Positions 42,556 to 49,019 of a stretch of 49,019 bases of DNA are shown here, piece by piece. The notes beneath the pieces are model-generated. The model was given only the letters and a program-made list of their open reading frames with translations. It made no database searches and was not told the origin of the DNA. Origin of the DNA: an uncultured Bacteroides sp. (lineage in GTDB: Bacteria > Bacteroidota > Bacteroidia > Bacteroidales > Bacteroidaceae); contig NZ_CAJULN010000022.1 in NCBI RefSeq assembly GCF_910586915.1, positions 1-49,019 on the forward strand, read 5' to 3'. Every line of letters starts with the position of its first letter. Position 1 is the stretch's first letter. The translations under genes and the position numbers were made by a program.

Positions 42556-43995
42556 TTAAAGCAGCGGAGCCAACAAACGTACGACAGACTCCGCTGCCTT
42601 TTGTCTCCACGGACGCCTTATCCAGTTTTTCAAGAATACCTGCGTACATTCACGCTGGTCTTGAAGAAATATCTCCTTCATCTCAAGTGCCGTATCCACA
42701 TCATATATAAAGGCATTCACTTCAAAATTATGCTCGAAACTACGGAAATCCACATTCGTTGAACCTACCGTAGAAAGCAAATCGTCCGAAATCATCAACT
42801 TGGAATGAAGAAAGCCTTTCCTATAAAAATAGACTTTGACACCAGCCTGCAATATATCCGCCAGATAGGAACGTGAACCAAGATGCGTAATCCAATTGTC
42901 GGCACGTTCGGGCAGCATCAGGCGTATATCCACTCCAGAAAGGGCGGCTGTCTGCATAGCTGCCAATATCTGTTCTGTCGGCAAGAAATAGGGTGTCTGT
43001 ATATAGAAATATTTCTTGGCATTGGTTATCGCCACAGTCAATCCCTGCATGATTTCCTTCCACGGTCCGATAGGTTCACTGGTAACAATCTGCACCAATG
43101 AACTTCCACAGGAATCTATTCTCGGGAAATAGCGGGACGCGGTTATCAGCGTACGGTCTACAAAATACCAATCGAGAAGAAATGCTGTCTGCAATCCGTG
43201 CACTGCCTTCCCTTCCAGCATGATATGTGTATCACGCCAAATCCCCCAAGAGTAACCACGCATATATCGCTCCGCCAAATTCATTCCTCCCACAAACCCG
43301 ATACGTCCGTCAATAACCACAATCTTTCTGTGGTTCCGGTAATTTACCCTGCTGGTAAATAAAGGGAAGCGCACTTTCAAGAAACTGCGCACTTCAATTC
43401 CCGCATTGCGCATTTCTTCAAAGAAACTGTTAGGGACACGCCAGCATCCCACATCGTCATAAATCACCCTCACTTCAATTCCCTGGGAAGCCTTTTCAAT
43501 CAGCACATCCCTTACCAAACGTCCAACAGCATCATCCTCGAAGATATAATATTCCATGTGAATATGTTGCTGCGCTTTCTGAAGCTCGCGCAATAATGAT
43601 TGTAATTTCGTATAACCTTCGGTATAAACAGCTACGCGATTGCCCTCAAAAGGAAAAGCCTGATTGGTATGCTGAAACAATTGGATTAACCGCGAATATG
43701 AATATTGCACTTCCGAACAATCCTGTGCCAGATATTCCGCCATCGGTTTCTTCAGCAAGCGGTCGTAACTCTTCCTGCTGATAATACGCTCGCGGCGTTG
43801 GCTGCGCCCAAAGAAAAAGTAAAAGACAAGACCCGCGATAGGAAGGAAAAGCAATATCAGTATCCATGCCATCGTCTTAACCGGATTGCGATTGTCAAGA
43901 ATGATAATGACAATCGTACCGATAACGGCTCCAAAATAGAGAATATCAAAAGCCACCGTTGCTATCTGACTGAGTATATAATTCCAATCAATCAT
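42556..43995 (-). CDS. cls: Cardiolipin synthase (PLD superfamily)
   Basis: 479 residues, typical Cls length. Two N-terminal membrane segments lie at about 9-30 and 39-61. Two HKD motifs follow: NHRKIVVIDGRIGFVGG (first) and LHSKLMISDDLLSTVGSTN (second), the catalytic His/Lys pairs of phospholipase-D-type enzymes. The protein joins two phosphatidylglycerols, or PG and another phospholipid, to give cardiolipin. It depends on CDP-diacylglycerol made by CdsA, encoded elsewhere in this window. It has its own promoter, and the last codons form a hairpin terminator shared with rsmD. Confidence 0.95.
   Translation of the reverse strand: MIDWNYILSQIATVAFDILYFGAVIGTIVIIILDNRNPVKTMAWILILLFLPIAGLVFYFFFGRSQRRERIISRKSYDRLLKKPMAEYLAQDCSEVQYSYSRLIQLFQHTNQAFPFEGNRVAVYTEGYTKLQSLLRELQKAQQHIHMEYYIFEDDAVGRLVRDVLIEKASQGIEVRVIYDDVGCWRVPNSFFEEMRNAGIEVRSFLKVRFPLFTSRVNYRNHRKIVVIDGRIGFVGGMNLAERYMRGYSWGIWRDTHIMLEGKAVHGLQTAFLLDWYFVDRTLITASRYFPRIDSCGSSLVQIVTSEPIGPWKEIMQGLTVAITNAKKYFYIQTPYFLPTEQILAAMQTAALSGVDIRLMLPERADNWITHLGSRSYLADILQAGVKVYFYRKGFLHSKLMISDDLLSTVGSTNVDFRSFEHNFEVNAFIYDVDTALEMKEIFLQDQRECTQVFLKNWIRRPWRQKAAESVVRLLAPLL
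42561..42597. terminator. Bidirectional hairpin inside the 3' end of cls
   Basis: GCAGCGGAG (42561-42569) pairs with CTCCGCTGC (42589-42597). It is followed by CTTTTG on the plus strand and TTTAATACTTTC on the minus strand, so it may end both rsmD and cls. Confidence 0.7.
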
Positions 43996-44026
43996 AGAAA
44001 TCTTCTTTTAAACGGATACTAAACAA

Positions 44027-44057
44027 CAAATATAGAGTAAATTATCGGATAAACAAA
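44027..44057 (-). promoter_or_regulatory. cls promoter
   Basis: On the minus strand TTTG (44057-44054) and TATATTTG (44034-44027) are separated by exactly 19 bp, a consensus promoter that abuts the terminator stem of the upstream gene. Confidence 0.8.
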
Positions 44058-44101
44058 GAAGTCCCGGCGACAACTCTATCAATCGTTGTCACTGGGACTT
44101 C
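44058..44101 (-). terminator. Intrinsic terminator of the outer-membrane barrel gene
   Basis: GAAGTCCC plus GACAAC on one arm and GTTGTC plus GGGACTTC on the other form a long hairpin with a small internal loop, followed on the minus strand by TTTGTTT. Confidence 0.85.
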
Positions 44102-44126
44102 CCATCTCGTCATTATTCACATCTTC

Positions 44127-47051
44127 TTAATAACGCATCATCCGAATCGGAGCAGTACCCTGCGGCCCGCGAGGACCACGATGGCCTCCACCGTCAAAAC
44201 CGCCCTGACGAATATTTCCACGTGCTTCTTTATTGCCGAAAACATTCAGACGGTAAGAAAAACGAAGCATACAATAACTGTTGATTCCGTTATATTCCGA
44301 AACAGAACGCATACCTTCGGACAACGAACGGCTGATATTAGACTGTTGTCTCAGAATATCGTATATTTCAAAGCTGATGGTCGCAGCATTTCCCTTCAAG
44401 AAACTCTGAGCAATCTGTGCATTCCAAATAAGTTCATTTCTGTTCATGCTGGCATCGCGGTAGCCACGACGTGAATTATTCGTTATATTGGTAGATAACG
44501 TCATGCTCCAGGGCAACGAGATATTGGTACTTGCTCCATATCCGAAAGTATAAGGTTCTTGGTTGGTGCTCGGGTTCAATTTATTACGTTCAAAGTTATA
44601 ATTAATTGAACCATTGATGGTAAACTCAAACCAATCATTACGGAACGTTCCATTCAGGTTCTCAGCCAAAGTCAGCGATGTACTTGTGTTCTTGTCATTC
44701 ACCTGCGTGTCATCATTGTAGAGGAAGGACACATCGTTGGTATAGCTAGCGCGTGAGAAAGAGTTGATAGTGAAACGTTTGTCCTTCAAAGCTGTATTAA
44801 ATCCAAACATCCCCATTGCAGTCCAATAACCATTAATATTCTCCGGCTGTGTGATTGTTCCACCAGTCTTCTGGTTATACTTGGTAGCATTAGTAATTTT
44901 GTTTTGAGTCGTATTAAAGTTGGCGTGTGCCATCATTCCACGCTGCTTGTCAGCATTATAAGTATTGTAAAACAAACGCATAGAATGAGTAAAAGAAGGT
45001 TTCAGCCCCGGATTACCTTTAGTGATTCTCAACGGATTGGAGTCATCGGTTATATCCAAAAGGTTTTCCATACTCGGCTGACCTGCACGTCCCCGATACG
45101 TAAAACGCAATTGGCTCACTTTAGAGAACCGATAACGGAAATCAACATTGGGAGCAAAATTGAACACATTTCTTTTTACTACAGTATCTATTTCTGCTTT
45201 TTTATAATCCAACCGGGTGTTCTGTGGTTGCAAAGACAATCCGAAATTGAACCGGTATTTCTCACGGATAATATTCATACCCGCATTGATATCATGGTTA
45301 TAATACTTGTATTGGGCATATTTGCTCAAACTCATATCCTTATTGTTTTCGTATCCTTCGGGCAGTTCGTCTCCGAAATTCCAAATCCAATCCTGTAGTT
45401 TTTCCGTTTCGGGAATCAAACTGTATGTACTTCTGTCACTCTCGCTATATCTATATTGGAACTTATAGCGGAACTGCAAGAAAGTAGCTTTGGCAATCGG
45501 TTCATTATAAGTCAATTCGGCTGTATAATCATAATTATTGGACGGAGAAGTGATATACTGCTTACGTTCGTCATCCTTCCTGTTTGCTTCAGGGTCGAAA
45601 TAACGGGTCAGCGACTCACTGAATTGTTCACTATCGCTGTCTCCATAACCAAATGTACCGCGAAAAGTAATATTCCGCCCCATATTATTCAATCTGCGGT
45701 TCACCTGCAAAGAAGCATTGGCAGAGAGACTTTCACTTTCGGATGCAGATTCACTATTGCTGGCATTGACACGGATATCCTTCAACGGGTCGTCACTTCC
45801 CCACTGAATCTTATTCAAGAAATCATTTGGATTGGACACCCAATTTAACGGGTCATCATTAAAAGTACCCGATTCGGAAATAGAATATCCTTTAGATTTC
45901 CCATAAGAAACATTCGGCCGGAAAATAATATTAGTCAATGTATCCGGTTTCCATTCCAAACGGAAATCAGCATTAAAGTTCATATTCTTATTCCGATTTT
46001 TACTATTCGAGTTAGAATAAGAATTTCCATTCGGCATTATAAGTTCTGAATAGTTTTTAGAGATTGCATCCCGGTCGCTATAATTATAGCGGGCACTACC
46101 TCCTAATTCGAGTTTCTCCGTTTGCGTAGCGAAGTTGGCTCCTAACATCTTGGTAGCAGTCAGTCCATTGCTGTTTCTGAAACGCGGCCCGCCGCCACCG
46201 GAGAATCCCTGGTCGTTTACGTTATTGGCGGAACCTATCAAAGAAAACTGGCTGTTATCGACAAAGCGGTTCAACATCAAGTTACTTCCGTAGCGGTCTT
46301 CCGTACCACCGGCAACACTTGCATTACCAAACCAGCCTTGATTCATTCCTTTTTTCACCTTCAAGTCAAGAACTGTCTCTTCCTCCCCGTCGTCTATTCC
46401 GGTGACACGCGCCAAGTCTGACTTCTTATCATAGGTCTTCAGTTTATCAATCATGTTGACCGGCAGATTCTTCAACCCGGTTTTTACGTCACCGCCAAAG
46501 AATTCTTTACCGTCCACCATAATCTTCTTTACTTCCTTACCATTGATTTTGACATTACCGTCGTCGTCAATCTCTGCTCCCGGAAGTTTTTTCACCAATT
46601 CTTCAAGCATAGCCCCTTCGGGGGTACGATAGGCAGCCGAATTATACTCCAACGTATCTTCTTTCACGGTTACTTGGGGAGCTTCGGCAGTAACTACCGC
46701 TTCTTTCAACATGACAGCATCCGGTTGCAGTTCAATGTTTCCCATCTTTTTGTCGGGGACATTGGCAGTCAACTGTACCGGTACGATTTTAGTCTGGAAG
46801 CCAATATAGGAAATTTTCAACACGTATTTCCCGGCTTTCACTTTGGGAAGAGTAAACCACCCTTGATTACTACTGGCTATACCAGCGGCATAAGCACTAT
46901 CGGGCAACGACAACAATTGGACAGTAGCCTGTGCCGCAGGTTCCTTTGAATCGGATTCCACCACACGTCCCGAAACAGTAATTACCTTATTCTGCGCAAA
47001 AATAGAGAAGGCACATAACAACAGTACCAACCCAGCAAAAAATCTTTTCAT
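44127..47051 (-). CDS. Large outer-membrane beta-barrel protein (TonB-receptor-like, carboxypeptidase-regulatory N-domain)
   Basis: 974 residues with a signal peptide (about 1-19, ending IFAQ). An N-terminal carboxypeptidase-regulatory/beta-sandwich domain (about 25-110; VSGRVVESDSKEPAAQATVQ, YVLKISYIGFQTK) is followed by a plug-like region (EELVKKLPGAEIDDDGNVKI, INGKEVKKIMVDGKEFFGGD) and a long barrel of Bacteroidetes 'outer membrane beta-barrel family' type, related to OMP_b-brl_3. The last barrel strand reads YCMLRFSYRLNVF. About 35 Gly/Arg-rich residues follow (GGFDGGGHRGPRGPQG), an unusual tail beyond the normal aromatic end. The substrate is unknown. No SusD partner is next to it. Confidence 0.9.
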   Translation of the reverse strand: MKRFFAGLVLLLCAFSIFAQNKVITVSGRVVESDSKEPAAQATVQLLSLPDSAYAAGIASSNQGWFTLPKVKAGKYVLKISYIGFQTKIVPVQLTANVPDKKMGNIELQPDAVMLKEAVVTAEAPQVTVKEDTLEYNSAAYRTPEGAMLEELVKKLPGAEIDDDGNVKINGKEVKKIMVDGKEFFGGDVKTGLKNLPVNMIDKLKTYDKKSDLARVTGIDDGEEETVLDLKVKKGMNQGWFGNASVAGGTEDRYGSNLMLNRFVDNSQFSLIGSANNVNDQGFSGGGGPRFRNSNGLTATKMLGANFATQTEKLELGGSARYNYSDRDAISKNYSELIMPNGNSYSNSNSKNRNKNMNFNADFRLEWKPDTLTNIIFRPNVSYGKSKGYSISESGTFNDDPLNWVSNPNDFLNKIQWGSDDPLKDIRVNASNSESASESESLSANASLQVNRRLNNMGRNITFRGTFGYGDSDSEQFSESLTRYFDPEANRKDDERKQYITSPSNNYDYTAELTYNEPIAKATFLQFRYKFQYRYSESDRSTYSLIPETEKLQDWIWNFGDELPEGYENNKDMSLSKYAQYKYYNHDINAGMNIIREKYRFNFGLSLQPQNTRLDYKKAEIDTVVKRNVFNFAPNVDFRYRFSKVSQLRFTYRGRAGQPSMENLLDITDDSNPLRITKGNPGLKPSFTHSMRLFYNTYNADKQRGMMAHANFNTTQNKITNATKYNQKTGGTITQPENINGYWTAMGMFGFNTALKDKRFTINSFSRASYTNDVSFLYNDDTQVNDKNTSTSLTLAENLNGTFRNDWFEFTINGSINYNFERNKLNPSTNQEPYTFGYGASTNISLPWSMTLSTNITNNSRRGYRDASMNRNELIWNAQIAQSFLKGNAATISFEIYDILRQQSNISRSLSEGMRSVSEYNGINSYCMLRFSYRLNVFGNKEARGNIRQGGFDGGGHRGPRGPQGTAPIRMMRY

Positions 47052-47134
47052 TTACCTTATTTACGATTATATTAGTAGCAATAACAATGTCTTTTTGACA
47101 AACAGAATCGCAAAAGGTTTAATCGAAAGGCAAA

Positions 47135-47539
47135 TTATCTTTTAAAGAATCGATCAACAAGTGCTTTTTTCAGCCCAAACTCCAAACAAAGCACATTAAA
47201 AATCAAAAAAGTAAGAAAAGAGGAAGTATCTACATTTATCACATCTCCCTGCATGACACGCCATAGCATTCCTCCGAAAACGAACAGAAATGTCAGGAAG
47301 ATTGCATTACGAACAGCCGAGTTGCGAATCTGTTCCGTATCACGGCTCTCCTGTTTGCTTAACGCAAAGATTATCAACAAGCATCCTGCCATCATCAGCA
47401 ACTTTGTACATTCTTTATAAAACAGCAGATTGCTGTCGGTTATCACTCCCTGCATCACTAAAAGAAAAGGTATGAACAGAGCTATCAACAAAACCACATA
47501 TCCCAAAGGACGACAATATACAGGTAATAATGCTTTCAT
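47135..47539 (-). CDS. Small polytopic membrane protein of unknown function
   Basis: 134 residues from the ATG at 47539; the frame extends 31 residues upstream but runs through the promoter. About four hydrophobic segments are visible: GYVVLLIALFIPFLLVMQGV, LLMMAGCLLIIFALS, AIFLTFLFVFGGMLWRVM and FLTFLIFNVLCLEFGL. I do not recognise the family. It is divergent from aroB, with facing start regions 81 bp apart, and lies 83 bp upstream of the large barrel gene, so it may be cotranscribed with it. Confidence 0.7.
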   Translation of the reverse strand: MKALLPVYCRPLGYVVLLIALFIPFLLVMQGVITDSNLLFYKECTKLLMMAGCLLIIFALSKQESRDTEQIRNSAVRNAIFLTFLFVFGGMLWRVMQGDVINVDTSSFLTFLIFNVLCLEFGLKKALVDRFFKR

Positions 47540-47559
47540 AATTAATCGTTTTAACAGGA

Positions 47560-47567
47560 CAAAAGTA
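47560..47567 (-). promoter_or_regulatory. Promoter -7 element of the small membrane protein gene
   Basis: The minus strand reads TACTTTTG from 47567 to 47560, 21 bp before the ATG at 47539, which supports that start. Confidence 0.55.
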
Positions 47568-47588
47568 AGCAAAAAAAGATATTTTATA

Positions 47589-47596
47589 TACATTTG
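47589..47596 (+). promoter_or_regulatory. aroB promoter -7 element
   Basis: TACATTTG at 47589-47596. The expected start site near 47603 excludes an upstream TTG start and supports the ATG at 47621. Confidence 0.6.
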
Positions 47597-47620
47597 CACA
47601 TCAAAAAAAGCAAAAGAATC

Positions 47621-48679
47621 ATGAGTAGACAAGAAGTTATCCTCTGTGAAAGCTTGGAAACGAGCCTAAGTCGTGCCATTGAACAGTGTCCGCATGACAA
47701 ATTATTCATCCTCACAGACGAGCATACCAGGCACCTCTGCCTGCCTGCCTTGAAAGCAACCACATTATTAAAAGAGACCGTTGAAATCTGTATCGGCACC
47801 GAAGATGTTCATAAAACGGTGGAAACACTCGCTTCCGTATGGATGGCTTTAAGTACCCAGGGGGCTACACGTCACTCCCTGCTTATCAACCTCGGTGGAG
47901 GAATGGTCACAGATTTGGGAGGCTTTGCTGCAGCTACATTCAAACGCGGTATCTCTTATATCAATATACCAACTACCCTGCTGGCAATGGTGGATGCTTC
48001 CGTTGGCGGCAAAACTGGAATCAACTTCAATGGATTGAAGAACGAAATAGGTGCATTCGCTCCGGCAAGCAGTGTACTGATTGAAACTGAATTTCTCCGT
48101 ACACTGGATGTATGCAATTTCTTCTCCGGATATGCGGAAATGCTAAAACACGGATTAATCAGTAACGTTGCCCATTGGGCGGAATTGTTGAATTTCGATA
48201 CGTCAGACATTGATTATACAGTTCTCAGACGTTTGGTCGGCGAATCGGTTAAAGTCAAGGAAAATATTGTGGAACAAGACCCCTTCGAACACAGTATCCG
48301 CAAAGCACTAAACCTGGGACATACCGTGGGACACGCATTTGAAAGTATGGCATTAGCAGAAAACCGTCCAGTATTGCACGGCTATGCAGTAGCTTGGGGA
48401 ATCGTATGCGAATTATATCTGTCTCATCTCAAAGCCGGTTTCCCGAAAGAGAAAATGCGGCAGACTATCCGGTTTATCAAAGACAACTATGGCGTGTTCA
48501 CATTCGACTGCAAGCAGTATGAGCAACTCTATGCATACATGACACACGACAAAAAGAATACTTCAGGAACTATTAACTTTACCTTACTGAAAGATATCGG
48601 AGATATTTGCATCAACCAAACTGCCGACAAGGATACTATTTTCGAAATGCTCGACTTTTACCGAGAATGTATGGGGTAA
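47621..48679 (+). CDS. aroB: 3-dehydroquinate synthase AroB
   Basis: 352 residues from ATG 47621. AroB converts DAHP to 3-dehydroquinate, the second step of the shikimate pathway, using NAD+ and a divalent metal. The signature segments are NLGGGMVTDLGGFAAATFKR, NIPTTLLAMVDASVGGKTG and the metal-site region around NLGHTVGHAFESM, with KHGLISN and HGYAVAWGI. The nine-residue extension from a TTG at 47594 would start inside the promoter and is rejected. It is monocistronic; tRNA-Pro follows 108 bp later with its own promoter. Confidence 0.96.
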   Translation: MSRQEVILCESLETSLSRAIEQCPHDKLFILTDEHTRHLCLPALKATTLLKETVEICIGTEDVHKTVETLASVWMALSTQGATRHSLLINLGGGMVTDLGGFAAATFKRGISYINIPTTLLAMVDASVGGKTGINFNGLKNEIGAFAPASSVLIETEFLRTLDVCNFFSGYAEMLKHGLISNVAHWAELLNFDTSDIDYTVLRRLVGESVKVKENIVEQDPFEHSIRKALNLGHTVGHAFESMALAENRPVLHGYAVAWGIVCELYLSHLKAGFPKEKMRQTIRFIKDNYGVFTFDCKQYEQLYAYMTHDKKNTSGTINFTLLKDIGDICINQTADKDTIFEMLDFYRECMG

Positions 48680-48745
48680 AACCTTTGGAGGTATAATATA
48701 AGTAGACATACAAACGGTATTTACTGATATTTTTTCTGCATATTA

Positions 48746-48776
48746 TTTGCAGATTAAAAATAAAGCACTACCTTTG
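48746..48776 (+). promoter_or_regulatory. tRNA-Pro promoter
   Basis: TTTG (48746-48749), a 19-bp spacer, then TACCTTTG (48769-48776): a consensus Bacteroidetes promoter 11 bp before the tRNA. Confidence 0.85.
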
Positions 48777-48787
48777 CACTCGCAATT

Positions 48788-48861
48788 CGGGATGTAGCTC
48801 AGCCCGGTAGAGTACGCGTCTGGGGGGCGTGTGGTCGCAAGTTCGAATCTTGTCATCCCGA
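48788..48861 (+). tRNA. tRNA-Pro (anticodon GGG)
   Basis: The 74-nt cloverleaf has acceptor CGGGATG/CATCCCG, D arm GCTC/GAGT, anticodon loop CTGGGGG (anticodon GGG), T arm GCAAG TTCGAAT CTTGT and discriminator A. CCA is not encoded. Two G-U pairs lie in the anticodon stem. Confidence 0.95.
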
Positions 48862-48874
48862 CTGTTGAGCATTG

Positions 48875-48905
48875 AGGAGTTAAGCCTAAGGTTTAACTCC
48901 TTTTT
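48875..48905 (+). terminator. tRNA-Pro intrinsic terminator
   Basis: GGAGTTAA (48876-48883) pairs with TTAACTCC (48893-48900), followed by TTTTT. Confidence 0.85.
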
Positions 48906-48950
48906 ATTTATAGCTATTACAACCTGTTCACCCTTTTCAGGGAGCAGTAG

Positions 48951-48999
48951 AAAATCCGTAGGGATTTTCGGGTCAGTCCGAAAACCCTGTGGGTATGTT
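48951..48999. repeat. Short overlapping hairpins at the window edge
   Basis: GAAAATCC/GGATTTTC at 48950-48969 and GGGATTTTCGG/CCGAAAACCC at 48961-48987 are overlapping inverted repeats. No gene is seen from 48906 to the window end. Confidence 0.4.
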
Positions 49000-49019
49000 A
49001 AATTTACCCTGTTAGTTTG

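Overview
The window looks like a chromosomal segment of a gut Bacteroides, close to the B. thetaiotaomicron/ovatus group. The evidence is SusC/SusD pairs, a NigD-like lipoprotein, GH92 alpha-mannosidases, ECF sigma/FecR signalling pairs, many lipoproteins with short lipoboxes, and start-proximal sequences carrying the Bacteroidetes -7 element TAnnTTTG. In the best cases a TTTG -33 element lies about 19 bp upstream. The species call is an inference; no rRNA is present. I see no CRISPR array, integrase or classical insertion sequence.

Layout. 1-2.6 kb: N-terminal part of a flippase-like membrane protein (minus), divergent from rsmA-mgtE. 2.7-8.3 kb: a DUF349 protein, tRNA-Gln(CUG) (minus), then rsfS-ftsH-cdsA. 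8.3-11.3 kb (minus): a NigD-like lipoprotein and the surE-lpxB pair. 11.7-17.9 kb: parA-parB-DUF5683-lytic transglycosylase, followed by a bifunctional RelA/SpoT gene with its own promoter. 17.9-28.6 kb: a surface-signalling nutrient-uptake locus made of an ECF sigma factor, a FecR anti-sigma factor, an STN-containing SusC, SusD, a degenerate metallopeptidase-like lipoprotein, a FISUMP lipoprotein and a double-thioredoxin protein. 29-33 kb: an M23 peptidase and a MerR regulator (minus), divergent from alaS. 33.2-38.7 kb: two paralogous GH92 lipoproteins followed 3 bp later by an Rpn/PD-(D/E)XK nuclease-like gene. 39-42.5 kb: a RecD/Dda-like helicase (minus), divergent from an unknown gene-DUF3822-rsmD operon. 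42.5-47.5 kb (minus): cardiolipin synthase, a large outer-membrane beta-barrel protein and a small membrane protein. 47.6-48.9 kb: aroB and tRNA-Pro(GGG).

Working together. Most of the window is housekeeping: ribosome maturation and silencing (rsmA, rsfS, rsmD), alanyl-tRNA synthesis, envelope lipid synthesis (lpxB, cdsA, cls), peptidoglycan turnover (SLT/LysM and M23 enzymes), chromosome partition and the stringent response. The accessory parts are the sigma/anti-sigma/SusCD locus and the GH92 block. The sigma gene starts one base after the RelA/SpoT stop codon, which physically joins the starvation alarmone gene to a nutrient-uptake regulator.

The most unusual structure is not a gene. The three larger convergent gene-gene intergenic gaps (after cdsA, after the thioredoxin gene and after the Rpn gene) each hold a different array of an 8-bp near-palindromic A/T core repeated every 21-22 bp, about two helical turns. 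Each array sits beside an ordinary intrinsic terminator or terminator-like hairpin. The sequences differ between loci but the architecture is the same.
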